Below, one piece after another: positions 56,978 to 64,000 of a stretch of 64,000 nt of DNA (within the stretch, counting starts at the first letter, position 1; each line of letters opens with the position of its first letter). The notes beneath the pieces are model-generated. The model saw only the letters and a program-made list of their open reading frames with translations, did not search any database and was not told the origin of the DNA. The stretch is from Syntrophotalea carbinolica DSM 2380 (GTDB lineage: Bacteria > Desulfobacterota > Desulfuromonadia > Desulfuromonadales > Syntrophotaleaceae), in NCBI RefSeq assembly GCF_000012885.1, contig NC_007498.2, positions 2,683,501 through 2,747,500 of the forward strand, written 5' to 3'. Both the position numbers and the translations under genes were made by a program.

Positions 56978-57092
56978 AAAAAAAAGCCCATAGATATAGG
57001 CAACTTACAAACTCAAACAAAGGTGGCACGACCTTTGCTTTTAACAAATAGCAACACTGTCTTAAGCAACCACATATGGAAGGACATATTTG

Positions 57093-58022
57093 ATGATATA
57101 CCAGTCGACTCTCAATAAGCCCCTGACCATTTCCGGAATAGGACTGCATACGGGACGCCAGATCACCATGATTCTGCGACCTGCGGAGCCTGATAACGGC
57201 ATCATCTTTCACTGCACGGATGGCGAACGCCGTGTCTCCATTCCTGCCGTCTCCGCCAATGTGGTTGATACCCGACTTGCCACAGTGATCGGCAAAGATG
57301 GCTTAAGTGTATCCACCATAGAGCACCTTATGGCCGCCCTTTCCGCCTGCGGTATTGACAACCTGCATATCGACATTGATGGCCCGGAAGTGCCTGTCAT
57401 GGACGGCAGCGCGGCTCCCTTCGTTGCCCTGCTGCAGGAAACCGGCAACCGGGTACAGGAAAAGCGCCGTAAATACCTGGCTATCCGCAAACCGATCACC
57501 CTGGTCGACGGGGAAAAACGTGTAAGTATCATTCCGTCACGTTTTTTCCGCATTACCTTTGACATTGCCTTCGATCATCCCTGCATCGGCTTGCAGCACC
57601 GCGCCATAAAGGTCAATACGGAAACCTTCCGCAAAGAGATCGCGCCGGCCCGGACCTTCGGATTCCTGCACGAAGTTGAGTATCTCAAAGCCAACGGCTT
57701 GGCTCTCGGTGGTTCCCTGGACAACGCCGTTGTCATCGGCGAGGAGGGCGTTCTCAATCCTGACGGAGTGCGCTTTGAAGATGAATGCGTCCGCCACAAG
57801 ATTCTTGATGCCGTAGGAGATTTCAGCCTTCTTGGGCATCGTGTCCTCGGCCATGTCAAAGCCTACAAGGCAGGACACGATATCAACCACCAGATGGTTG
57901 AAAAAATCCTTGCCAATGCGGATTGCTGGCAATTGGTTGAATCAGGAGAGGCCGCATCCCACGGCAGCCTGTCTATGACCGGTTGTGCCGCCATGGCGAT
58001 GGCCGGTGTCGCCGAAGCCTGA
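57093..58022 (+). CDS. lpxC: UDP-3-O-acyl-N-acetylglucosamine deacetylase LpxC
   Basis: 309 residues. LpxC makes the committed step of lipid A synthesis, removing acetate from UDP-3-O-acyl-GlcNAc. ISGIGLHTGRQITMILRPA, STIEHLMAALSACGIDNLHIDIDGPEVPVMDGSAAPFV and HKILDAVGDFSLLGHRVLGHVKAYKAGHDINH carry the zinc ligands and the catalytic Glu/His/Asp. The ATG at 57093 follows GGAAGGA at about 8 bases; an in-frame TTG three bases earlier is unlikely. It is followed by its own terminator and by ntrY. Confidence 0.97.
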   Translation: MIYQSTLNKPLTISGIGLHTGRQITMILRPAEPDNGIIFHCTDGERRVSIPAVSANVVDTRLATVIGKDGLSVSTIEHLMAALSACGIDNLHIDIDGPEVPVMDGSAAPFVALLQETGNRVQEKRRKYLAIRKPITLVDGEKRVSIIPSRFFRITFDIAFDHPCIGLQHRAIKVNTETFRKEIAPARTFGFLHEVEYLKANGLALGGSLDNAVVIGEEGVLNPDGVRFEDECVRHKILDAVGDFSLLGHRVLGHVKAYKAGHDINHQMVEKILANADCWQLVESGEAASHGSLSMTGCAAMAMAGVAEA

Positions 58023-58054
58023 TATCTCCGCATACTGCCAAACAGCCTCTACTC

Positions 58055-58086
58055 AAAAAGCAGCCGCCTCCGGCTGCTTTTTGTTT
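58055..58086 (+). terminator. Intrinsic terminator after lpxC
   Basis: Stem AGCAGCCG with CGGCTGCT over a CCTC loop and flanking A and T runs (AAAA...TTTTTGTTTT). It should end most lpxC transcripts before ntrY. Confidence 0.85.
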
Positions 58087-58169
58087 TGAGGCACTATGAC
58101 ACAGTTGCAAAGGGTTATGCTCCTGTCCTAAAATCAATACTTCGTTTCCCTCTGACAACGAGCTTAAAC

Positions 58170-60428
58170 ATGCCCCAACTACCCAGCGATCCGGAAAAAA
58201 GCAGCAAGGAAACCCGCAAACGACGCCGGGAATGGCTGCTCATCGGCCTCATCACCATACTGGTGATCGTCTTTTCCAAATTCGAAACGCAATTGTTACA
58301 ATTTACCGCTCAGGTTCCCCTGGCCAAAAGCCTGCTGGTGCTGGCACTGATCAACCTCAATATCCTGTTGATCATCCTTACGTTGTTCCTGGTTTTTCGT
58401 AATGTGTTCAAACTTCTGCTGGAACGACGACGCCAGGTTCCAGGAGCACGCCTGCGAACCCGCCTGGTGGTAGCCTTTGTTACCCTTTCGCTGGTGCCCA
58501 CCTTGCTGCTGTTCTTTGTGGCAGCCGGTTTCGTATCCAACTCCATTGAAAATTGGTTCAACGTCCAGATCGAAACATCGCTGCACGAATCCCTGGAGGT
58601 GGCACAGACCTATTATAAAAACTCCGGCGCCAATGCCCTTTATTACGGCGATCAGCTGGCGCGCTTCATCAAAGACCAGAAACTGCTCAACGAAAAAAAC
58701 CTTCCGCAACTGCGAGCCCTGATTCAAAATAAACAACAGGAGTATAACCTTGGCGTCGTTGAGGTCTTTTCCTCAACCCACGAAGAACTGGTGCGTGCCT
58801 CAAACCCCCAGGTTCCCATCGCCGAATTCACAGATCCCGGCAGCGATGCCATACGCGAGGCCTTGCAGGGCAACCGATTTTCACGCATCACCAATATCGG
58901 CAAAGCTGACCTGATAAGGGGAATCGTACCGGTTTTTTCCAACTGGAACCCCAACGATGTCGTGGGGGTGGTAGTGGTCAACTATTATGTTCCGTACTCC
59001 CTGGTCAATAAAATGAAGGAAATTTCCTCCTCCTTCGAACAATATAAAACCACCAAACTTCTCAAGGACCGTATCCAAAAAGGCTACATACAGGTGCTGC
59101 TGATTATCGCCCTGGCCATAGTGTTTCTGGCTACGTGGTTCGGCTTCTATCTGGCGCGCACCATTACCGTCCCTATTCAGGAATTGGTTACCGCAACCAA
59201 CCGGGTTGCCAGTGGCGATCTGACCGTCCAGATTGCCCCCCAAAGCGATGATGAAATCGCATTGCTTGTCGAAGCATTTAACAAAATGACTGCCGACCTG
59301 CGAAAAAGCCAGGCCGGAATCAACAATGCCAACCGTCACTTGCGAGCCTCCAACCAGGAACTGGATCAACGCCGCCGCTACATGGAAATTGTCCTGAAAA
59401 ATGTTACCGCTGGTGTCATTTCCGTAGATCGCCAGGGGAACCTTACCACCATCAACAAATCAGCCGAACAACTTTTGAAGATCATCACAAGCAAGGTCAT
59501 CGGTCGTCATTTTCGCCAGGTTCTCAATCCAGAACATCTGGCTATTATCAACGGACTGTTACGCGAACTTGCCAAATCCGGCAAAGACTCCATCCATAAA
59601 CAAGTTTCCATTCCCCTGGAAGACACAAAACTCACCCTGCTGGTCAACCTGACCACTTTGCGAGATGAAAACGGGGAGTTTATGGGCACCGTAGTCGTAT
59701 TCGATGATTTGACTCACCTTATCAAAGCTCAGCGTATGGCTGCATGGCGTGAGGTTGCTCGTCGCATTGCTCACGAGATCAAAAACCCCCTCACCCCGAT
59801 CAGACTATCCGCCCAGCGCTTGAGACGCCGTTATCTCGACCGTTTTCCCGAAGATGACAGGGTCTTTGACGATTGCACCGATATGATTATCAAGCAAGTC
59901 GACGAGCTTAAAATTCTGGTGGATGAATTTTCCAATTTTGCGAAAATGCCATCGGCCAACCCAACGCCCAACAACCTTAACGACATTATCAACGAAACGC
60001 TGATCCTCTATCAGGAAGCCCACCGCCAGATCTGTTTTTCGTTTCATCCCGATAACGAGATCCCTGTCTTCAATCTCGACAGGGATCAAATTAAACGTTC
60101 AATCATCAACATGCTTGAAAATGCCGTAGGCGCCATGGCCGATGACGGTGGGCACATTTCTCTGGAAACGCATTACAACCGCGAAATGAAAATGGCCAGC
60201 ATCTTTATAATCGACGATGGATGTGGTATTCCTACGGAAGACAAACCACGCCTTTTTGAACCCTACTTTTCGACAAAAAAATCGGGAACAGGTCTGGGCC
60301 TGGCCATCGTGGCAACCATTGTTGCCGATCATAACGGCTATGTAAGGGTCAAGGATAACCAACCGAAGGGGACCAAGTTCATCATTGAATTGCCAGTTAC
60401 CGGCATCACCAGAGAGACAGAAGCCTAG
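58170..60428 (+). CDS. ntrY: NtrY-like sensor histidine kinase
   Basis: 752 residues if started at the ATG at 58170 (MPQLPSDPEKSSKETRKRR); earlier TTG/other starts in frame lack support, and no strong ribosome site is seen. Membrane helices are LLIGLITILVIVFSKF, LVLALINLNILLIILTLFLVF and LVVAFVTLSLVPTLLLFFVAAGFV, then a periplasmic sensor region and a helix VLLIIALAIVFLATWFGFYLA. HAMP, PAS and the kinase core follow: REVARRIAHEIKNPLTPIRLSAQRL (H box, phosphorylated His), NMLENAVGAM (N box), DDGCGIP and GTGLGLAIVATIVADHNG (G boxes). NtrY partners NtrX, the next gene. Confidence 0.92.
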   Translation: MPQLPSDPEKSSKETRKRRREWLLIGLITILVIVFSKFETQLLQFTAQVPLAKSLLVLALINLNILLIILTLFLVFRNVFKLLLERRRQVPGARLRTRLVVAFVTLSLVPTLLLFFVAAGFVSNSIENWFNVQIETSLHESLEVAQTYYKNSGANALYYGDQLARFIKDQKLLNEKNLPQLRALIQNKQQEYNLGVVEVFSSTHEELVRASNPQVPIAEFTDPGSDAIREALQGNRFSRITNIGKADLIRGIVPVFSNWNPNDVVGVVVVNYYVPYSLVNKMKEISSSFEQYKTTKLLKDRIQKGYIQVLLIIALAIVFLATWFGFYLARTITVPIQELVTATNRVASGDLTVQIAPQSDDEIALLVEAFNKMTADLRKSQAGINNANRHLRASNQELDQRRRYMEIVLKNVTAGVISVDRQGNLTTINKSAEQLLKIITSKVIGRHFRQVLNPEHLAIINGLLRELAKSGKDSIHKQVSIPLEDTKLTLLVNLTTLRDENGEFMGTVVVFDDLTHLIKAQRMAAWREVARRIAHEIKNPLTPIRLSAQRLRRRYLDRFPEDDRVFDDCTDMIIKQVDELKILVDEFSNFAKMPSANPTPNNLNDIINETLILYQEAHRQICFSFHPDNEIPVFNLDRDQIKRSIINMLENAVGAMADDGGHISLETHYNREMKMASIFIIDDGCGIPTEDKPRLFEPYFSTKKSGTGLGLAIVATIVADHNGYVRVKDNQPKGTKFIIELPVTGITRETEA

Positions 60429-60500
60429 CCCCCCTTGCCCGGTGCCTGTAGAAAATGACATTGGGCCTAAAACGTCACTATCAACAAGGAACTTTAAAAT

Positions 60501-61868
60501 ATGAAGACCATTTTGATTGTGGATGACGAGCAAAGCATAAGGGAAAGTCTTGACGGTATCTTGCAAGATGAGGGCTTCCGTACGCTTTCCGCAGAAACAG
60601 GGGAAGACGCCCTGACCCTTCTTTGTGGCGAAAACCCGGACCTGATATTACTCGATATCTGGCTGCCCGGTATGGATGGGTTGGAAACGTTGCGTCGCAT
60701 TCGCGACAACGATCCGGAGCAGATCGTTATCATGATGAGTGGACATGGTACGATCGAGACCGCTGTCAAAGCTACCAAACTCGGAGCTTATGATTTCATC
60801 GAAAAACCATTATCCCTGGAAAAGGTTCTCATCAGTATAGAAAATGCTCTCAAGGTCGGCCGCCTGGTCGAAGAAAACAGAAGTCTGAAAGCCAGGATGG
60901 CAAAAGAATATGAAATGATCGGCACCAGTGAAGCTATTCAGAATCTCAAGGAGCAAATATCCGTAGCTGCCCCTACCTCCGGATGGGTGTTGATCACCGG
61001 CGAAAACGGCACAGGCAAAGAGCTGGTAGCACGAGCCATTCACCACTATTCCAAACGCAGCGATAAACCTTTTGTGGAGGTCAATTGCGCCGCCATTCCC
61101 GAGGAACTTATTGAATCGGAACTGTTCGGCCATGAGAAGGGTGCCTTTACCGGAGCGACGACTCAGCGTAAGGGCAAATTCGATCAGGCCCATGAAGGCA
61201 CCCTCTTCCTGGATGAAATCGGCGATATGAGCCTTAAAACCCAGGCCAAAATTTTGCGCATATTGCAGGAACGAAAATTTGAACGGGTTGGCGGCAATCG
61301 CACCATAGAAGTTGATGTCCGTGTCATTGCAGCGACAAACAAAGACCTGGAAGTAGAAATACAGGAAGGTAATTTTCGACAGGACCTCTATTACCGTCTC
61401 AATGTACTCCCCTTTTATGTTCCCCCTTTGCGTCAGAGGCATGAGGACATCGCCTTGCTTGCCAAACACTTTCTTGTGTTTTTTTGCAGCAAAGAAAGCA
61501 GAGAGATCAAAACCATCGACCAGAGTGCTTTGGATGCCTTGGCTGCCTATAACTGGCCCGGAAATGTCCGGGAATTGAAAAATATTGTCGAACGCCTTGT
61601 CATTATGAGTCCCAGTCAGACCATTTCTTCTGCAGACCTTCCCTCTTCCGTACTGGCAGCTGGGCCGTCTGCACAACCAACCAAATTCGACCTGCCGGCA
61701 AGCGACCTAAGTCTCAGACAAGCTCGTGAAGAATTTGAAAAAGAGTTCATCCTTCAGAAGCTGCAAGAAAATGGGGGAAACATCTCCCGCACAGCTGAGG
61801 CTATCGAGATGGAGCGCTCCAACCTTCACCGCAAAATCAAATCATACGGTATCGAAATCAAAAAGTAG
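60501..61868 (+). CDS. ntrX: NtrX-like sigma-54 response regulator
   Basis: 455 residues. Receiver MKTILIVDDEQSIRESLDGILQDEGF with the phosphoacceptor in LILLDIWLPGMDGLE and KP in FIEKPLSLEKVL. The AAA+ domain has Walker A GENGTGKE, ELFGHEKGAFTGATTQRKGKF (intact sigma-54-contacting loop), Walker B GTLFLDEIGDM, and the Fis HTH at the end (LQENGGNISRTAEAIEMERSNLHRKIKSYGI). It is 72 bp after ntrY. NtrYX regulates nitrogen and envelope genes in other proteobacteria. A terminator or small RNA follows. Confidence 0.95.
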   Translation: MKTILIVDDEQSIRESLDGILQDEGFRTLSAETGEDALTLLCGENPDLILLDIWLPGMDGLETLRRIRDNDPEQIVIMMSGHGTIETAVKATKLGAYDFIEKPLSLEKVLISIENALKVGRLVEENRSLKARMAKEYEMIGTSEAIQNLKEQISVAAPTSGWVLITGENGTGKELVARAIHHYSKRSDKPFVEVNCAAIPEELIESELFGHEKGAFTGATTQRKGKFDQAHEGTLFLDEIGDMSLKTQAKILRILQERKFERVGGNRTIEVDVRVIAATNKDLEVEIQEGNFRQDLYYRLNVLPFYVPPLRQRHEDIALLAKHFLVFFCSKESREIKTIDQSALDALAAYNWPGNVRELKNIVERLVIMSPSQTISSADLPSSVLAAGPSAQPTKFDLPASDLSLRQAREEFEKEFILQKLQENGGNISRTAEAIEMERSNLHRKIKSYGIEIKK

Positions 61869-62067
61869 CGTGACATCCGGACGGGCGTCGAATCCGGTGC
61901 CATTTCCTAAGCCTTATACATACACTCGTCATTTACTCAAAACGGCTCTGGTGATACAGGCTTCGATCAAGATCAAAAAAGCCACGCCGTATCCATAATT
62001 AAACATTTTACATAGCTTGGGCACTTTTATTCTTGCGCATTCATGACCTCTTTGGTAAGATTTACGT

Positions 62068-62133
62068 AGAAGGCAAGAATTCTTGCGAACGTTTTGGCGC
62101 GCCGGCCTTCCCTCCTGACGGCGCGTCTTTTTT
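62068..62133 (+). ncRNA. Candidate small RNA with own promoter and terminator
   Basis: TTGCGC (62033-62038), 17 bases, TAAGAT (62056-62061) is a fair sigma-70 promoter. From about 62068 the transcript would start with the perfect palindrome GCAAGAATTCTTGC (62073-62086) and end at the hairpin CGCGCCG/CGGCGCG (62098-62104, 62119-62125) with TCTTTTTTG. About 66 nt, no frame. It could instead be just the ntrX terminator. The rest of 61869-62223 holds nothing else of note before the rubrerythrin promoter. Confidence 0.35.
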
Positions 62134-62150
62134 GTAAAAAGCACTCAATA

Positions 62151-62178
62151 TTGCACCACGATGGTTGCTTGCTATACT
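62151..62178 (+). promoter_or_regulatory. Sigma-70-type promoter for rbr-dfx
   Basis: TTGCAC at 62151-62156, 16-base spacer, TATACT at 62173-62178, 46 bp before the rubrerythrin start; AAAGGAGG precedes the ATG. Good match at both hexamers. Confidence 0.65.
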
Positions 62179-62223
62179 GGAATCTATTCTCTTTAGCTGT
62201 TTCCTGAAAGGAGGAATACCGTC

Positions 62224-62796
62224 ATGTCTTTAAAAGGCTCCCAGACCGAAAAGAATATTTTGACTGCATTTGCCGGTGAAAGTCAGGCTCGAAACCGCTA
62301 CACCTATTTCGCGAGCAAGGCAAAAAAAGAAGGTTATGTACAAATCTCAGCCATTTTCGAGGAAACTGCAGATCAGGAAAAAGAACATGCCAAGCGCCTG
62401 TTCAAACTGCTTGAAGGTGGAGAAGTTGAAATCACTGCCGCGTTTCCGGCCGGTGTAATCGGATCCACCGCAGAAAATCTTTTGGAGGCTGCTGGTGGAG
62501 AAAACCATGAACACATGGTTATGTATCCAGATTTTGCCAAAACTGCCAGGGAAGAGGGATTTGGGGATATCGCCGATATATTTATGGCTATAGCCGTTGC
62601 CGAAAAACAGCATGAAAAACGCTACAGAACCCTTCTGGCCAACATTAAAAATGGTACGGTCTTTTCCCGTGCCGATTCGATTGTTTGGCGCTGCCGAAAC
62701 TGTGGCTATCTCCATGAAGGAACGGAGGCCCCCCAGGAATGTCCTGCCTGTGCACACCCGCAGGCACACTTTGAAATTCTCGGAGAAAACTACTAA
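62224..62796 (+). CDS. rbr: Rubrerythrin
   Basis: 190 residues, a diiron peroxide reductase of anaerobes. The N-terminal four-helix domain begins [21 protein letters not shown] and carries the Glu and EKEHAKRL iron ligands; a second EKQHEKRY completes the site. The C-terminal rubredoxin domain has [10 protein letters not shown] and CPACAHPQ as the two Cys pairs. A good ribosome site precedes the ATG. It is 24 bp before dfx and likely shares its promoter. Confidence 0.97.
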   Translation: MSLKGSQTEKNILTAFAGESQARNRYTYFASKAKKEGYVQISAIFEETADQEKEHAKRLFKLLEGGEVEITAAFPAGVIGSTAENLLEAAGGENHEHMVMYPDFAKTAREEGFGDIADIFMAIAVAEKQHEKRYRTLLANIKNGTVFSRADSIVWRCRNCGYLHEGTEAPQECPACAHPQAHFEILGENY

Positions 62797-62820
62797 CTTA
62801 CTACCCTTGGGAGAGATTCA

Positions 62821-63201
62821 ATGGCTGAGAAGCTCGAAGTATACAAATGTGAACTTTGTGGAAATATCGTGGAAGTACTGCATGGCGGTGCCGGCGAGCT
62901 CGTATGCTGCGGCAAACCTATGAATCTGTTGAACGAAAACACTGTAGATGCAGCAAAAGAAAAACACGTACCCGTTATCGAAAAAACCAATGACGGCATC
63001 ATCGTCAAGGTGGGTAGTGTCGCTCATCCCATGGAGGAAAAACATTTTATTCAATGGATTGAGCTGATTGCCAATGGCAAAGCTTATCGGCAACACCTGT
63101 CGCCAGGCGATAAGCCCGAAGCCTGCTTTCCATTGATCACCGGACCTCTAAAAGTCAGAGAATACTGTAATTTGCACGGCCTTTGGTCTAGCGAAGGCTA
63201 A
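62821..63201 (+). CDS. dfx: Desulfoferrodoxin (superoxide reductase)
   Basis: 126 residues, reducing superoxide to peroxide. Iron centre I ligands are in CELCG and CCGKPM; centre II ligands are in [16 protein letters not shown] and [10 protein letters not shown] (His4-Cys). GGGAGAG is close upstream of the ATG. Follows rubrerythrin, which can remove the peroxide formed. Ends at the bidirectional terminator 63251-63285. Confidence 0.97.
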   Translation: MAEKLEVYKCELCGNIVEVLHGGAGELVCCGKPMNLLNENTVDAAKEKHVPVIEKTNDGIIVKVGSVAHPMEEKHFIQWIELIANGKAYRQHLSPGDKPEACFPLITGPLKVREYCNLHGLWSSEG

Positions 63202-63250
63202 CTCCTACAGCATGTAAAAAAATATTCTTTGCGAGTGCTTCAGAGGAACG

Positions 63251-63285
63251 AAAAAACCCCGTATTTTCAAATGCGGGGTTTTTTA
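63251..63285 (+). terminator. Intrinsic terminator after dfx
   Basis: AAAAAACCCCGTAT with ATGCGGGGTTTTTT and a short loop, 49 bp after the stop; A/T runs on both sides could also stop transcription from the other strand. Confidence 0.9.
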
Positions 63286-63364
63286 GCGTGTGGATGTGAC
63301 TTGATTGTGATGGCGATTTTCACCCCAAGAGGGACCTGAGGAATAGAAAGAGAGCTCGATTAAA

Positions 63365-63403
63365 CGCAAAAAAGGCCTCTTCGAGAAGAAGAGACCTTTT
63401 GCG
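63365..63403 (-). terminator. Terminator of the rRNA operon
   Basis: On the minus strand AAAAGGTCTCTT pairs with AAGAGGCCTTTT around TCTTCTCG-like loop bases, followed by TTTTGCG. It lies 9 bp beyond the 5S end. Confidence 0.85.
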
Positions 63404-63411
63404 AAAAAATT

Positions 63412-63526
63412 TCGGCGGCGACCTACTTTCCCACATAGTTGCCCATGCAGTATCATCGGCGCAACAGGGCTTAACTTCTGTGTTCGGGATGGGAACAGGT
63501 GTGACCCCTGCGCTATAGCCACCGAA
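63412..63526 (-). rRNA. rrf: 5S ribosomal RNA
   Basis: Minus-strand match to bacterial 5S: starts near GGTGGCTATAGCGCAGGGG, contains CCCATCCCGAACACAGAAG and ends near TGGGAAAGTAGGTCGCCGCC. Ends are placed to within a few bases. It is about 120 bp beyond the 23S gene. Confidence 0.95.
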
Positions 63527-63649
63527 AACCGTATACTGGTTTTCAATTGCCTAAGACTTATCTACGATACGTTCCGAGCTGTCAAGACATTTCCAATTCG
63601 ATATGAAGGTTGGGGCGAGGCGAACCTCGCCCCTTCCTTTTAAAACTTT

Positions 63650-64000
<351 letters not shown>

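Noticed and set aside
63283..63546. Frame across the 5S gene
   Set aside because: Overlaps the 5S rRNA and its terminator on the same strand; a frame in rRNA sequence.

Overview
The window looks like chromosomal DNA of a Gram-negative, anaerobic deltaproteobacterium, most likely in the Desulfuromonadales (Pelobacter/Syntrophotalea/Geobacter relatives). This is inferred from gene content: a Ros/MucR regulator, rubrerythrin next to desulfoferrodoxin, an OlsF-type acyltransferase, an iron-hydrogenase-like sensor, LpxC with NtrY/NtrX, class II FBPase and many c-di-GMP proteins. No species assignment can be proved from the sequence alone.

Layout. 1-11.4 kb (all minus strand): an envelope-lipid block. 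It has a phosphatidylserine decarboxylase operon led by an unknown 812-residue protein, a chemoreceptor, a PAP2 phosphatase, a GT4 glycosyltransferase, and an OlsF-like bifunctional acyltransferase. The first and last operons of this block share a 41-bp upstream element with 11-bp-phased repeats, like a Pho box. 11.5-14.9 kb (plus): a class II glutamine amidotransferase, a RimB-like protease overlapping a RimK ligase, a 54-residue membrane protein and an HTH/zinc-ribbon regulator. 15-19.6 kb (plus): a hydrogenase-like iron-sulfur sensor fused to an AAA+ domain and a Fis helix, then PtsP. 19.6-27 kb (minus): a CHASE4-PAS-GGDEF-EAL protein, valS, and a response regulator carrying a 27-copy 12-bp coding minisatellite.

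27-27.9 kb is an 836-bp stretch without a gene, ahead of a Ros/MucR regulator. 28-36.7 kb holds a DUF2914 protein, a PilZ protein, then secA-argJ-deoC-deoB (minus) and an M23 peptidase. 36.8-39.9 kb (minus) is nadK-recN-GNAT. 40-44 kb (plus) is rarA and an HD-GYP/PilZ phosphodiesterase. 44.2-46.5 kb (minus) is ugpQ-HAD-NifU-like-bcp. 46.7-56.6 kb (plus) is glpX, yebC-ruvC-ruvA-ruvB, an unknown 789-residue protein, a patatin, and a phasin-like gene overlapping an AarF/UbiB kinase. 57-61.9 kb is lpxC-ntrY-ntrX behind a structured leader. 62.2-63.2 kb is rubrerythrin-desulfoferrodoxin. The window ends in the 5S and 23S genes of a minus-strand rRNA operon.

How it fits together. Much is housekeeping: DNA repair (recN, rarA, ruvCAB), translation (valS), secretion (secA), arginine, NAD and nucleoside metabolism. 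Around it are envelope control (lpxC, ntrYX, lipid block), second-messenger signalling (one GGDEF-EAL, one HD-GYP, two PilZ proteins) and oxygen defence (rbr, dfx, bcp). The best candidates for unusual biology are the hydrogenase-like sensor with a remodelled AAA+ domain, the shared operator tying together two lipid operons, a dispersed repeat in two inverted copies that differ by a 20-bp hairpin arm, and the lpxC leader. No tRNA, insertion sequence, prophage or CRISPR array was recognised.
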